Shown here in pieces: positions 16,501 to 25,137 of a DNA stretch of 64,000 bases. Source of the stretch: Solirubrobacteraceae bacterium (lineage in GTDB: Bacteria > Actinomycetota > Thermoleophilia > Solirubrobacterales > Solirubrobacteraceae); contig JAUJOT010000004.1 of the NCBI GenBank assembly GCA_030447505.1, positions 248,001 to 312,000 of the forward strand. The letters are read 5' to 3'. Positions within the stretch are counted from its first letter, which is position 1. Each line of letters opens with the position of its first letter. Under the pieces are notes generated by a model. That model made no database searches and was not told where the DNA came from. It saw nothing but the letters and a program-made list of their open reading frames with translations. The translations under genes were made by a program, and so were the position numbers.

Positions 16501-18874
16501 TCGATGGCCCGACGATGATCTCCTGCGCGAGGAACATGACGTCGACGGCGTGCTCGAAGGAGTCGACGTCGAAGGAGCCGTCGGCGCGGCGGAACTTCAT
16601 CAAGTTGAGCGAAGCGAGGTTGCAGGCGGAGTCGTCGACATGCATGTATTCACTGCACGGATTACTTGCATTGATGCGCCCCGATCTGGGGCTCGTGTGC
16701 CACTGGTTGATCGTCGTGTCGTACTGCACGCCCGGATCGGCGCACTGCCACGCTGCGTCGGCGATCTCGCGCATCAGCTCGCGCGCGGGGATCGGATCGC
16801 CGATCGGCTTGCCGGTCGTGCGCGCGATCAGGTGCCAGTCCTCGTCCTTCTCGACGGCGCGCATGAAGTCGTCGGTCAGCCGCACGGAGTTGTTGGCGTT
16901 CTGGTACTGGATCGAGATGAAGCCCTCACCGTCGATCGACATGTCGAAGCCGGCGTCGCGCAGCGCGTTTGCCTTCTTCTCCTCCTTGGCCTTGCACCAG
17001 ATGAACTCGCGGATGTCGGGGTGGTCGACGTCGAGCACGGCCATCTTCGCCGCGCGCCGCGTCTTGCCGCCGGACTTGATCGTGCCGGCCCACGAGTCGG
17101 CGCCGCGCATGAACGAGACCGGGCCCGAGGCGGTGCCGCCCTTGGTCAGCGGCTCCATCGAGCCGCGGATGTTCGACAGGTTGATGCCCGAGCCCGAGCC
17201 GCCCAGGAAGATCCTGCCCTCGCGCGTGTTCCAGTCGAGGATCGACTCCATCGTGTCCTCGACGCTCAGGATGAAGCAGTTGTGCACCGCGATGTTGTTG
17301 CAGAGGTACTCGCCGGATTCGGTCTGGATGTCGTAGACCTCCATCTCGCCGATCGGCTCGATCGCGACGATCTCCTCCTCACGCAGATCCGGGCAGCGCT
17401 TGGGGTCGCGCAGGTCCAGGGACTCGAGCAGCTTGCCCTGCTTGCGGGCGTCGACGAAGCCCACGAGCTCGGCGAACCGCGCGCGCTCGGATCCGATCGA
17501 GATGACGACCTCGTGCAGGTCGTGGCGGTCGACGCGCTTCTCGACCTTGTGCGTCCGGCGCGAGTAGATACCGAGCACGCCGAGCAGGATCTGGACGTCC
17601 TCCGTCCAGCGCTCGGCGATCACGGCGAACCCGACCCGCGCCGCTTCGCAACCGCGTTCGCGGCGAGCGCTGACGTAGCCATCTGACTGGAAGATGCTGC
17701 GCAGGTACGCGGCGATCTCCTCGTGCGACGCGGTCCACAGGCACGCGGGCACGCCCATCTCGGTGCCGCGCGCGAGCAGTTCCCAGCGCTCGACGAAGTC
17801 GCGTAGCAGCTCGCCATAGATGCGGATGCGCTGCACGCCCTGCTGGAGCGTGCCGGCGTCGCGCGTCTTGCGCTGCACGTCCGGGAAGACGACGTCGAGG
17901 TGCGACTCGACCCAGGCGCGCTCCTCGTCGCTCGCGACCATGAACTCGATCGTCAGCGAGCGGTTCGTGCCGTGGTCGTACTGGCCGACGAAACCATCGG
18001 CCTGCAGCCAGCCGGCCAGCGCCGCCTCGGAGACCTTGACGGCATCGGTCGCGCCAGGCATGTCAGCGTCACCGCTGACCCCGCCGGCGGCCACGAGCGC
18101 CGCAGCCGCGACCTTCGCCCGGTGCGGATGCAGATGCATCCGCATTCCGAGCTCGAGCTGATCGACGCGCAGCCACTGCGGCTCGGTCCGCCGCTCGCGG
18201 ACGGCCTTCACGACATGGTCCGCCGTCGCCTCGACGAAGCTTCCGTTGCGCAGGCGCACGCGGAACACCGGCTTGACGCCGTTGGCCTGCGTCGCGACGA
18301 CGCGCGTGACGCCGTTTGCGTCGTAGACCTCGTGACCGACGAGGTCGCGCTCGACGAGCTCGCCGATCGGCACCATGCCCTCGGGCGTCGAGATGAGCGC
18401 GTCGAACGGCATGCACGCGCTGCACTGCGGGCTCTCCTCGAAGCCGACGTTGAACCACACCGGCGAGTTGAACGCGGCCATCTGGTGCAGGAGCACGTAG
18501 GTCAGCTCGTCCTGGAAGGCGTCGCCGTCCTCGACGCTTGCGAAGTAGCCGCGCGCACGGCCCCAGTCGGCGATCGTCCCCGCGACGCGGCCGATCATCT
18601 GCTTGACGGAGTGCTCGCGCGCCGGCGTGTCGAGCTGGCCGCGGAAGTACTTCTGGGCGACGATGTTCGTCGCGTTCTGCGACCACGTCGTCGGAAACTC
18701 GACGCCGCGCTGCTCAAAGGCGACGCGGTCGCCGTGACCGATGCGCGCGTCGCGCAGCTCCCACTGGACGGTCTCGAACGGGTCGACGCCCGGCTTCGTG
18801 AAGTACCGCGAGACGGAGAGGGGCTCGCCCGGCTTCATGTCGGTCCCGAGCGGGTTCTGCGAAGTGCGTGCCAT
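13538..18874 (-). CDS. nrdJ: Vitamin B12-dependent (class II) ribonucleotide reductase with two inteins
   Basis: The 1,778-residue precursor gives a 968-residue enzyme after splicing. The mature protein makes deoxyribonucleotides using adenosylcobalamin. It shows NPCSE (residues 738-742) and CNLASLNL (from 751), the class II active-site motifs, and a C-terminal cysteine cluster (CAQCGGMMQRTGSCYTCSSCG). Inteins occupy residues 154-532 and 927-1357. The ATG follows a GAGAGGAGCAGG ribosome site. No B12 riboswitch sequence (GCCACTG box) is visible in the 279-bp divergent gap to fabD. The stop codon is 8 bp from the transposon end, so the gene has no native downstream region here. Confidence 0.97.
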   Translation of the reverse strand: MARTSQNPLGTDMKPGEPLSVSRYFTKPGVDPFETVQWELRDARIGHGDRVAFEQRGVEFPTTWSQNATNIVAQKYFRGQLDTPAREHSVKQMIGRVAGTIADWGRARGYFASVEDGDAFQDELTYVLLHQMAAFNSPVWFNVGFEESPQCSACMPFDALISTPEGMVPIGELVERDLVGHEVYDANGVTRVVATQANGVKPVFRVRLRNGSFVEATADHVVKAVRERRTEPQWLRVDQLELGMRMHLHPHRAKVAAAALVAAGGVSGDADMPGATDAVKVSEAALAGWLQADGFVGQYDHGTNRSLTIEFMVASDEERAWVESHLDVVFPDVQRKTRDAGTLQQGVQRIRIYGELLRDFVERWELLARGTEMGVPACLWTASHEEIAAYLRSIFQSDGYVSARRERGCEAARVGFAVIAERWTEDVQILLGVLGIYSRRTHKVEKRVDRHDLHEVVISIGSERARFAELVGFVDARKQGKLLESLDLRDPKRCPDLREEEIVAIEPIGEMEVYDIQTESGEYLCNNIAVHNCFILSVEDTMESILDWNTREGRIFLGGSGSGINLSNIRGSMEPLTKGGTASGPVSFMRGADSWAGTIKSGGKTRRAAKMAVLDVDHPDIREFIWCKAKEEKKANALRDAGFDMSIDGEGFISIQYQNANNSVRLTDDFMRAVEKDEDWHLIARTTGKPIGDPIPARELMREIADAAWQCADPGVQYDTTINQWHTSPRSGRINASNPCSEYMHVDDSACNLASLNLMKFRRADGSFDVDSFEHAVDVMFLAQEIIVGPSSYPTEQIAVNARAFRQLGLGYANLGAYLMSNGMAYDSDKGRATAAAITSLMTGRAYLGSARIAAAIGAYEHYDVNREPHNAVMRMHRDASYAIPDSATTDKALLDAARSAWEDAVIAGEEHGYRNAQATVLAPTGCLVEGSLVSTSRGLVRLRSLGDVDGAKWQDLDIEVATDEGPRPATKFYVNGSEQVVSVQTARGYRIQGTPTHRIKVVDADGNWVWKRMAEITTGDRVPMMLNSLVGEPQQVVLPPLGDLHWNAGQRTRVPRTMSPELAELVGYFMGDGSLHAKGIRLCVTDGDEDVVDRLVELGRELFGLNAHVLPREGYTELSLHSVALTIWWEACGFAKMSPFEGHSGKGWSPHIPDAVLHANDREVYAGFVRGLFEADGNANHGYAYWSTTNEEFSRDVQALMLALGFVTTRGTDGSRVKWGAPCHRVRLLNAATGMRFAEQVGFMPERKNQALIEADHPQAARYDQIPVARELLDDLAPDNDALRKTMLMSLARTGAVSRRSATALLERTSSVEFEQLLGYFYDEVASAELLDDQPTFDLSVPDNVTYVANGFVSHNTISFLMDCDTTGVEPDFSLVKFKELVGGGQMTIVNQTIPMALRTLGYSDEQIEQIEAHINEHATIVGAPGLLDEHLSVFDVAVGERAISHMGHIKMMGAVQPFISGAISKTVNLPHDASVEDIADAYIQAWNLGVKALAIYRDGSKTAQALRTDAQEGKPADGGETVVVEGYSQEQVDELIEGAVAAARHKAIAEAGPKRNRMPRERQSITHKFSIAGHEGYITAGMYEDGTVGEIFLTDIGKEGSTLRGMMNAFATSISIALQYGVPLATLVEKFSYMRFEPEGITQNPEIPFAKSMPDYIMRWLASRFLDTDTQEELGILTPEVRARKMAEDAGTSTVSSDTNGPGNGGNGATKPTATTSTQPATTRAAAAALTDTPPVVPVRMKGLDLGPACAQCGGMMQRTGSCYTCSSCGNNTGCG
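14804..16096 (-). other. Intein 2 of NrdJ (431 residues, LAGLIDADG endonuclease)
   Basis: It starts with Cys927 after VLAPTG and ends with His1356-Asn1357 before Thr1358 (TISFLMDCD). Block B is TPTH (995-998). The LAGLIDADG helices are LVGYFMGDG (1066-1074) and VRGLFEADG (1170-1178). The insertion is in the conserved APTGTIS loop, a known type of intein site. The +1 residue is Thr, unlike intein 1 (Cys), so the two are unlikely to be recent copies of each other. Confidence 0.93.
17279..18415 (-). other. Intein 1 of NrdJ (379 residues, LAGLIDADG endonuclease)
   Basis: It starts with Cys154 after QCSA and ends with His531-Asn532 before Cys533 of CFILSVED. Splicing block B is TADH (217-220). 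Two LAGLIDADG helices are visible, LAGWLQADG (286-294) and IFQSDG (394-399), so a homing endonuclease is present. By comparison with class II enzymes, Cys533 is the redox-active cysteine, so splicing is needed for activity. Confidence 0.93.
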
Positions 18875-19153
18875 CGTCCTGCTCCTCTCATCGCCGCGGG
18901 TGTTTTCTCGCTCGTTGCGGCGTGGTCGTCTACGATCTCGCGGGCGTCGGATTGAACGCCTCGGGTCGGACGGAACGAGGGCTGCGCGAGCGCGTCAGGC
19001 GACTCCCTCAGGATACCGGCGCCGCGCGGGCGCGAGCTGGCCGCGTAGCACGTCGAAACGTCGCATCGAGCGCGGGCTTCTGATTTCGACACATCAGACC
19101 GTGCTGTCGAAGATCGGTAACGGAAGGCCATCGGCAGGGTCAGAGTCGATTGG

Positions 19154-19984
19154 ATGAACGCGATGGCGTCGACTACCGCGCTGCTCTTCCCCGGGCAGGG
19201 CAGCCACTCCGAGGGCATGCACGAGCCCTTCAGGGAACACCCGCTCCTGGAGCGCGGTATCGAGCTGCTCGGATTCGATCCCTTCGACAGCCTCGCCGAG
19301 GGCACGCGCTCGCAGCAGCCGGCGCTGTTTCTGTGCTCGATCGCGCAGTGGGCGTCGCGCGAGCCCGGCGAGCCAGATCCGCTCGCCGCAGCCGGTCACT
19401 CGCTCGGCGAGTACGCGGCGCTGACCGCCGCGGGCGCGATCGACTTCGACGCCGCCGTCCGACTCGTCGGTGCCCGCGCGCAGGCGATGGCCGCGGCCGC
19501 CGCGCTGCAGCCCGGCGGCATGGTCGCGATGCTCGGCGGCGAGGCCGACGACGTCCTCGAGCTCGCGATGCAGCTCGGGCTGTCGCTCGCGAACGACAAC
19601 GCGCCGGGGCAGCTCGTGCTCTCGGGTCGGATCGAAGGTATCGACGAAGCGGTGCAGTGCGCCGCGGACATCGGCTGCCGCGCGCGCAAGCTCCACGTCG
19701 CGGGCGCGTTTCACTCGCCGCTCATGGCACCTGCCGCCGACGATCTGCGAGCGGCGCTCGCGCGGACGCCGATCCGCGAGCCCGCGTTCCCCGTCCTGTC
19801 CAACGGCAGCGCGCGACCGTTCGAGGACGTCCGCAGCGAGCTCTCCGAGAACCTCCTCAAGCCCGTGCGCTGGCGCGAGATCCTGCTCGAGCTGCAGGCG
19901 CGCGGTGCGTCGGACTTCGTCGAATGCGGGCCGGGGGCGGTCCTCAAGGGGCTTGTGAAGCGAACGCTCGGGGCGGCGGCGTGA
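19154..19984 (+). CDS. fabD: Malonyl-CoA:ACP transacylase
   Basis: The 276-residue protein transfers malonyl groups to acyl carrier protein for fatty-acid synthesis. LLFPGQGSH is at the N-terminus, the nucleophile is Ser83 in GHSLGEY, and His187 is in AGAFHSPLM. It is a little shorter than the usual 300-310. The start is ATG 19154 or ATG 19163; the shorter form starts MASTTALLFPGQG. It is the first gene of the fab operon, overlapping fabH (GTGA), and divergent from nrdJ. Confidence 0.95.
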   Translation: MNAMASTTALLFPGQGSHSEGMHEPFREHPLLERGIELLGFDPFDSLAEGTRSQQPALFLCSIAQWASREPGEPDPLAAAGHSLGEYAALTAAGAIDFDAAVRLVGARAQAMAAAAALQPGGMVAMLGGEADDVLELAMQLGLSLANDNAPGQLVLSGRIEGIDEAVQCAADIGCRARKLHVAGAFHSPLMAPAADDLRAALARTPIREPAFPVLSNGSARPFEDVRSELSENLLKPVRWREILLELQARGASDFVECGPGAVLKGLVKRTLGAAA

Positions 19985-20946
19985 GGAGGAGGGCCGCCGT
20001 GATCGGCATCGGCTCAGCGCTACCCGAGCACATCGTCAGCAACAAGGACTTCGAGGCCTATCTCGATACGACCGACGCGTGGATCCAGCGCCGCACCGGG
20101 ATCCGCGAGCGCCGTCACCTCAACGGCTCGATCGAGCTCACCGACCTCGCGCTCGAGGCGTGCCGCAACGCGCTCGAGGACGCCGGCCGCGACGGCGCCG
20201 ACATCGACCACGTGATCGTCGCGACGTTCACCCCCGACCGGCTGATGCCCGGCCTCGCGCCGAAGCTCGCGAAGCTGCTCGGCACGAACGGCGCCGGAGC
20301 GATCGACGTCAACGCCGCCTGCGCCGGCTTTCTGTACGGACTGGACCAGAGCGCCGCGCTGATCGAGTCCGGCCGCGTGGACCTCGCGCTCGTCGTCGGC
20401 GCCGAGGCGCTCAGCCGCGTCACCGACCCCAGCGACCGCGGCACCGCGATCCTCTTCGCCGACGGCGCCGCCGCGGTCGTCGTCGAGGCCGGCGAGTTCG
20501 ACCACGGCTGCTCCCCGTTCGTGCTGGCCTCCGACGGCGAGCACGGCGACCTGCTCTACGCAGAGCGCGAGGAGCGGCTGCTGCGGATGGAGGGCCAGGA
20601 GGTCTACCGCCACGCCGTCGAGCGGATGGTCGAGGCGACGCGCGAGGCGCTGCGCCGCGCCGACATGACCGTCGACGACGTCGACGTGCTGATCGTCCAC
20701 CAGGCCAACCAGCGCATCATCGATGCCGCCGCACGCCGGCTCGGCGTGCCCGAGGAGAAGGTCTTCGCCAACGTCGCCACGATCGCCAACACGTCGAGCG
20801 CCTCGGTCCCGCTCGCGCTGCACCACGCCGAGCTCGCCGGCGCGCTGAAGCCCGGCGACACCGTCGCGCTGGCGGCGTTCGGCGGCGGCTTCGTGTGGGG
20901 CGCGGGCATCCTGAGGTGGAAGGAGCGCGTGCATGCCGGCGCCTGA
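19981..20946 (+). CDS. fabH: 3-oxoacyl-ACP synthase III
   Basis: The 321-residue enzyme starts fatty-acid chains by condensing acyl-CoA with malonyl-ACP. The catalytic triad is visible: Cys114 (NAACAGFLYG), His240 (VHQANQRI) and Asn270 (TIANTSS). GTG 19981 overlaps the fabD stop. GTG 19999 is also possible and has a better-placed GAGGAGGAG site, giving a protein six residues shorter. It overlaps fabG by 14 bp. Confidence 0.95.
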   Translation: MRRRAAVIGIGSALPEHIVSNKDFEAYLDTTDAWIQRRTGIRERRHLNGSIELTDLALEACRNALEDAGRDGADIDHVIVATFTPDRLMPGLAPKLAKLLGTNGAGAIDVNAACAGFLYGLDQSAALIESGRVDLALVVGAEALSRVTDPSDRGTAILFADGAAAVVVEAGEFDHGCSPFVLASDGEHGDLLYAEREERLLRMEGQEVYRHAVERMVEATREALRRADMTVDDVDVLIVHQANQRIIDAAARRLGVPEEKVFANVATIANTSSASVPLALHHAELAGALKPGDTVALAAFGGGFVWGAGILRWKERVHAGA

Positions 20947-21613
20947 CGGAGCTGTCGCGCTCGTGACGGGCGGCGCGCGCGGGATCGGCAAGGCGATCGC
21001 GGCACGGCTCGCCGAGGACGGCTTCAGCGTCGTGACGCTCGGGCGCACGAGCGGCGACGTGCAGGCCGACGTCGGCGATCCGCAGTCCGTCGAGCGGGCG
21101 TTCGGCGAGGTGCGCGAGCGCTTCGGGCCCGTCCTCGTGCTGGTCAACAACGCCGGCGAGCGCCGCGACGGCCTCGCGATCCGGATGAAGTCCGAGCAGT
21201 GGGAGTCGGTCATCGACACGAACCTCAACGGCGCCTTCCACTGCCTCCGGCGCGCGCTCGACGACATGCTCAGCGCGCGCTGGGGGCGGATCGTGAACAT
21301 CTCCTCCGTCGTCGCCGAGCGTGCCAATCCGGGGCAGGCCAACTACGGCGCCGCGAAGGCCGGGATGCTGTCGCTGACGCGCACGATCGCGCGTGAGATG
21401 GCGCGCAAGGGGATCACCTGCAACGCCGTCACGCCGGGCGTCATCGAGACGGACATGACGACGGGTGTCGCAGACAAGCTGCTGGCCGGCGTTCCGGCCG
21501 GCCGGATCGGACGACCCGAAGAGGTCGCACACGCCGTCTCCTTCCTCTGTTCGGACGGAGCGGCCTATGTCAACGGAGCCACGCTCGCCGTCGATGGCGC
21601 GCTGGCCGCATAA
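20933..21613 (+). CDS. fabG: 3-oxoacyl-ACP reductase (SDR family)
   Basis: The 226-residue protein has the nucleotide-binding TGGARGIG (12-19), NNAG (72-75) and the Ser124-Tyr138-Lys142 catalytic set (NISSVV, YGAAK). It reduces beta-ketoacyl-ACP with NADPH. ATG 20933 is inside fabH, behind AAGGAG, so the two are coupled. Confidence 0.93.
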   Translation: MPAPDGAVALVTGGARGIGKAIAARLAEDGFSVVTLGRTSGDVQADVGDPQSVERAFGEVRERFGPVLVLVNNAGERRDGLAIRMKSEQWESVIDTNLNGAFHCLRRALDDMLSARWGRIVNISSVVAERANPGQANYGAAKAGMLSLTRTIAREMARKGITCNAVTPGVIETDMTTGVADKLLAGVPAGRIGRPEEVAHAVSFLCSDGAAYVNGATLAVDGALAA

Positions 21614-21631
21614 CACGAGGGGAACGAACAG

Positions 21632-21898
21632 ATGGCTGTATCCGAGAACGACGTGCTGGAAGAGATCCGCGATCAGCTCGAGGCGATCAAGGTGCCCGGC
21701 GCGCGCGAGGCGACGCCCGACAACACCTGGACCGAGCTCGACGTCGACTCGCTCGACCTCGTCGAGCTCGTCAAGGCGCTCGAGGATCGCTTCGGGATCA
21801 CGATCTCAGACGACGACCTCAAGCCGATCGAGTCCGTCGGCGACGCGATCGCGCTGACGATGCGCCTCGTCGAGGCCGAGGAGGGAGCGCCTGCATGA
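21632..21898 (+). CDS. acpP: Acyl carrier protein
   Basis: This 88-residue acidic protein has the phosphopantetheine serine at position 40 ([10 protein letters not shown]). It carries growing acyl chains. The ATG follows GAGGGGAACG, and the stop overlaps fabF (ATGA). Confidence 0.96.
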   Translation: MAVSENDVLEEIRDQLEAIKVPGAREATPDNTWTELDVDSLDLVELVKALEDRFGITISDDDLKPIESVGDAIALTMRLVEAEEGAPA

Positions 21899-23094
21899 GC
21901 AGCTACGCGCCCGCTCACATTGATATCGCGATCACCGGACGGGGTGTCGTCTCGTCGATCGGCGAGGGGGCGGACGCGTTCGTGGACGCGTTGCTCGAGC
22001 GCCGCTCGGGCGTCATCGACGGCGTCGCTCCGTGCGCCGAGTTCGACCCCGAGTCGGCGATGAGCGCGAAGGTGGCACGGCGCAGCGACCGCTACACGCA
22101 GCTCGCGTTCGCCGCTGCCGTGCAGGCCGCCGAGGAGGCCGGGTTGCCCGGCGACGTCGACCTCGAGCGCCTGGCGATCCTCGTCGGCACCGGCGTCGGC
22201 GGCCTGAAGACGCTCGAGGACGAGTGCCGCAAGTTCGTCGCCGGCGGCGAGCGCGCGGTCTCGCCGCACTTCGTGCCGATGATGATGCCCAACGCGGCCG
22301 CCGGTGCGATCGCGATGGAGCTCGGCGCGCACGGCCCCGGCTTCAGCGTGTCGTCGGCGTGCGCGACGGGCAGCCACGCGATCGGCGAGGCCAAGCGGAT
22401 GCTCGAGCGCGGCGAGGCGGACGTCGTCGTCGCGGGTGGGACGGAGGCGGCGATCACGCCGCTGTGCATGGCGGCGTTCAAGAGCATGGGCGCGCTCTCG
22501 CGCGAGGGCGTCTCGCGGCCCTTCGACGCGCGCCGCGACGGCTTCGTGATGGGCGAGGGCGCCGGCGTGATCGTCATGGAGCGCGCCGAGCACGCACGCG
22601 CGCGCGGGGCCGAGATCTTCGGCTACGTCGCCGGCTACGGGGCCTCGAACGACGCCTTCCACATGACGCAGCCGCACGCCGAGGGACTTGGTGCGGAGAA
22701 GGCGATGCGGGCCGCGCTCGCCGACGCGGGCGCAACGCCGGACGAGGTCGGCTACATCAACGCGCACGGCACGTCGACGCCGTTCAACGACCGCATCGAG
22801 ACGGTCGCGATCCACGCGGTCTTCAACGGCGGCTCGCCGCCGGTCTCGAGCACGAAGTCGGCGATCGGGCACCTGCTCGGCGCGGCCGGCGCGGTCGAGG
22901 CGGTCGCGACGGTCGAGGCGCTGCGGCGCGGGCTGCTGCCCCCGACGCTGAACTTCGAGCAGCAGGATGCCGACTGCGACCTCGACTATGTCCCCGACGG
23001 TCCGCGCGAGGCGCCGGAGATCACGCTCGCGCTGTCGAACTCGTTCGGGTTCGGGGGTCAGAACGCGTGCCTGGCGTTCCGCAAGGCGACATGA
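21895..23094 (+). CDS. fabF: 3-oxoacyl-ACP synthase II
   Basis: The 399-residue elongating condensing enzyme has Cys156 ([12 protein letters not shown]), His291 (NAHGTSTP) and His326 ([12 protein letters not shown]), and the C-terminal [10 protein letters not shown] loop. It overlaps acpP and the carboxyltransferase gene by ATGA at both ends. Confidence 0.96.
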   Translation: MSSYAPAHIDIAITGRGVVSSIGEGADAFVDALLERRSGVIDGVAPCAEFDPESAMSAKVARRSDRYTQLAFAAAVQAAEEAGLPGDVDLERLAILVGTGVGGLKTLEDECRKFVAGGERAVSPHFVPMMMPNAAAGAIAMELGAHGPGFSVSSACATGSHAIGEAKRMLERGEADVVVAGGTEAAITPLCMAAFKSMGALSREGVSRPFDARRDGFVMGEGAGVIVMERAEHARARGAEIFGYVAGYGASNDAFHMTQPHAEGLGAEKAMRAALADAGATPDEVGYINAHGTSTPFNDRIETVAIHAVFNGGSPPVSSTKSAIGHLLGAAGAVEAVATVEALRRGLLPPTLNFEQQDADCDLDYVPDGPREAPEITLALSNSFGFGGQNACLAFRKAT

Positions 23095-24473
23095 CGACGC
23101 AGGCGCTGGAGCCGCGCACGACGGTCGCGGTGATCGACGAGCCGCCGGTCCCCGCGCAGGCGCGGATCGAGCTGCTCTGCGACCCCGGCTCGTTTCATCC
23201 GATTCGCAGCGCGGCCGGCGACGGCGTCATCTGCGGCGCGGGTCGCGTCGGCGGCCGCCCCATCTACCTCTGGTCGCAGAACGTCAGGCACAAGGGTGGC
23301 TCGCTGGGCCAGCAGGGCGGGGCGTCGGTCGTCGCGACGATCGAGGCCGCCAACAAGGCCTGCGCCCCGGTCGTCGGGTTCCTGCACTCCGGCGGCGCGC
23401 GCCTGCAGGAGGGCATCGGCGCGCTCGGCGCCTACGCCTCGATCTTTCGCGCGACGTCGCGCGCGACCGTTCCGCAGCTCAGCGTCATCTGCGGCCCGTG
23501 CGCGGGCGGGGCGGCCTACTCGCCGTCGCTGGGCACGCTCGTGATGATGGTCGGCGAGGGCGCGCAGATGTTCCTCACGGGACCGCGCGTGATCGCCAAG
23601 GTCACGCGCGAGATCATCAGCGCGGAGGATCTCGGCGGCGCGCGCGTGCACCGCAGGACCGGCGTCTCTCACATCGAGGCCGACGACGACGCGCAGGCGG
23701 CGGACCTGATCCGTCAGGCGCTCTCCTACTTTCCGGGCACCCGAGGCGGACCACTTCCGCGCAGGGAGCCCGTCGACCCGCCCGCCGGCGATCCGGCGGC
23801 GACGGTGCCGACGAACCAGCGCAGGGTCTACGACGTGCGCGACGTCGCGCGCCACCTGCTCGACGGCGGCGAGTTCCTCGAGCTGAGCAAGCGCTACGCG
23901 AAGAACATGGTCGTCGGCTTCGGCCACATCGAGGGTCACCCGGTCGGGCTGATCGCCAACCAGCCGCGCTACCTCGGGGGCGTGCTCGACGCGGCGGCGT
24001 CGGACAAGGGCGCGTGGTTCGTGAACATGTGCGACCGCTACGGAATCCCCCTCGTCGTGCTGTCGGACACCCCCGGCTACCGCCCCGGCGTCCGGCAGGA
24101 GCGCGAGGGCGTCCTGCGCCGCGGGGCGGCGCTGCTGCGCGCGTTCGCGGTCGCAGAGGTCCCGCGCGTGACAGTGACCCTCCGACAGGCGTACGGTGGT
24201 GCCTACATCGTCATGAACTGCCGCGACCTCGGAAACGAACTCTGCCTCGCCTGGCCCAACGCGCGGATCGGCGTGATGGGCGCCCCGCAGGCGATCGAGA
24301 TCGTCAAGCGCCGCGAGCTCGAGGCCGGCGCCGACCCGGTGCAGCTCGCCGCCGCATACGAGGAGGAGCACCTGCCGGTTGCGCTCGCCGCGAAGGCCGG
24401 GTTCATCGACGAGATCGTGACCCCGGCAAAGACCCGTGAGCGGATCGCCTCCCACTTCGAAGCACGCCGATAG
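23091..24473 (+). CDS. Acyl-CoA carboxylase carboxyltransferase (beta) subunit
   Basis: The 460-residue protein is of AccD/PccB type: an N-terminal crotonase-fold half (GFLHSGGARLQEG, CGPCAGGAAYSPSL) and a C-terminal half (LSDTPGYRPGVRQE, QAYGGAYIVM). It moves carboxyl groups from carboxybiotin to acetyl- or propionyl-CoA. It is fused to the fab operon by an ATGA overlap, which suggests it supplies malonyl-CoA, though propionyl-CoA use cannot be excluded. No biotin carboxylase gene is nearby. Confidence 0.92.
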   Translation: MTTQALEPRTTVAVIDEPPVPAQARIELLCDPGSFHPIRSAAGDGVICGAGRVGGRPIYLWSQNVRHKGGSLGQQGGASVVATIEAANKACAPVVGFLHSGGARLQEGIGALGAYASIFRATSRATVPQLSVICGPCAGGAAYSPSLGTLVMMVGEGAQMFLTGPRVIAKVTREIISAEDLGGARVHRRTGVSHIEADDDAQAADLIRQALSYFPGTRGGPLPRREPVDPPAGDPAATVPTNQRRVYDVRDVARHLLDGGEFLELSKRYAKNMVVGFGHIEGHPVGLIANQPRYLGGVLDAAASDKGAWFVNMCDRYGIPLVVLSDTPGYRPGVRQEREGVLRRGAALLRAFAVAEVPRVTVTLRQAYGGAYIVMNCRDLGNELCLAWPNARIGVMGAPQAIEIVKRRELEAGADPVQLAAAYEEEHLPVALAAKAGFIDEIVTPAKTRERIASHFEARR

Positions 24474-25095
24474 TCCTCCTTCGGCTGACGCTTCCCCGAC
24501 GCTCGCGCCGCGCAACGCGACCGAGGACGCGATCCTCGAGGCCGCGCGCGAGCTGCTGAGCGAGGGCGCGCACGAGCAGGTCACGATCGACACGATCGCG
24601 CGGCGTGCGTTCGTCAGCCGCACGACGGTCTACTTCTACTTCGAGAACAAGCGCGCGGTCATGGACCGTCTCATCCAGCAGGCGTTCTCCGACATGGACG
24701 ACGCGGCGTCGCCGTACTTCGAGGGCGCCGGCGACCCGCGCATGGAGCTCGCGCTCGGCCTCGCGCGCTTCGTCGGCGTCGTCAACCGCAACGGCCCGAT
24801 CCTGATGCTGGCCGCGCACCTCTACGGCGAGGACGAGCACATGCCGTCGCAGTGGGAGCCCTACGTCAACCGCTTCATCGCGGGCGCCGAGGCGCGCATC
24901 GCGCGCGACCAGCTGCGCGGGCTGGCGCCCGACGACATCCCGGCGCGTGTCGCGGCGCAGGCGCTCTGCGCGATGGTCGAGCGCCACCTGACGATCGAGG
25001 TGATCCGCAACGGCCGCGACATCCGCGAGGCCGTGCGGCAGCTGACCGAGCTGTGGTTCCGCGCGGTGTACGCGCCGGCCGACAAGACCGCCTAG
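24436..25095 (+). CDS. TetR-family regulator at the end of the fab operon
   Basis: The 219-residue protein has a typical TetR HTH (VTIDTIARRAFVSRTTVYFYFENK, about residues 47-70) and an all-helical C-terminal ligand domain. GTG 24436 lies 38 bp inside the carboxyltransferase gene. Position suggests control of fatty-acid genes in response to an acyl ligand; the ligand is unknown. Confidence 0.9.
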   Translation: MSGSPPTSKHADSPPSADASPTLAPRNATEDAILEAARELLSEGAHEQVTIDTIARRAFVSRTTVYFYFENKRAVMDRLIQQAFSDMDDAASPYFEGAGDPRMELALGLARFVGVVNRNGPILMLAAHLYGEDEHMPSQWEPYVNRFIAGAEARIARDQLRGLAPDDIPARVAAQALCAMVERHLTIEVIRNGRDIREAVRQLTELWFRAVYAPADKTA

Positions 25096-25101
25096 TGGGC
25101 C

Positions 25102-25131
25102 GCCCAGCAACGTTGCACAACGTTCCTGGGC
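25102..25131. terminator. Bidirectional hairpin between the TetR and fabI genes
   Basis: GCCCAG (25102-25107) pairs with CTGGGC (25126-25131), and AACGTT (25109-25114) with AACGTT (25119-25124), separated by single C mismatches and a GCAC loop. It lies exactly between two convergent stop codons, so it can serve both. Confidence 0.8.
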
Positions 25132-25137
25132 GATCGA

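Noticed and set aside
18875-19153. Cobalamin riboswitch upstream of nrdJ
   Set aside because: No B12-box-like sequence or convincing structure is visible in the 279 bp; the region holds only divergent leaders and promoters that I could not define.
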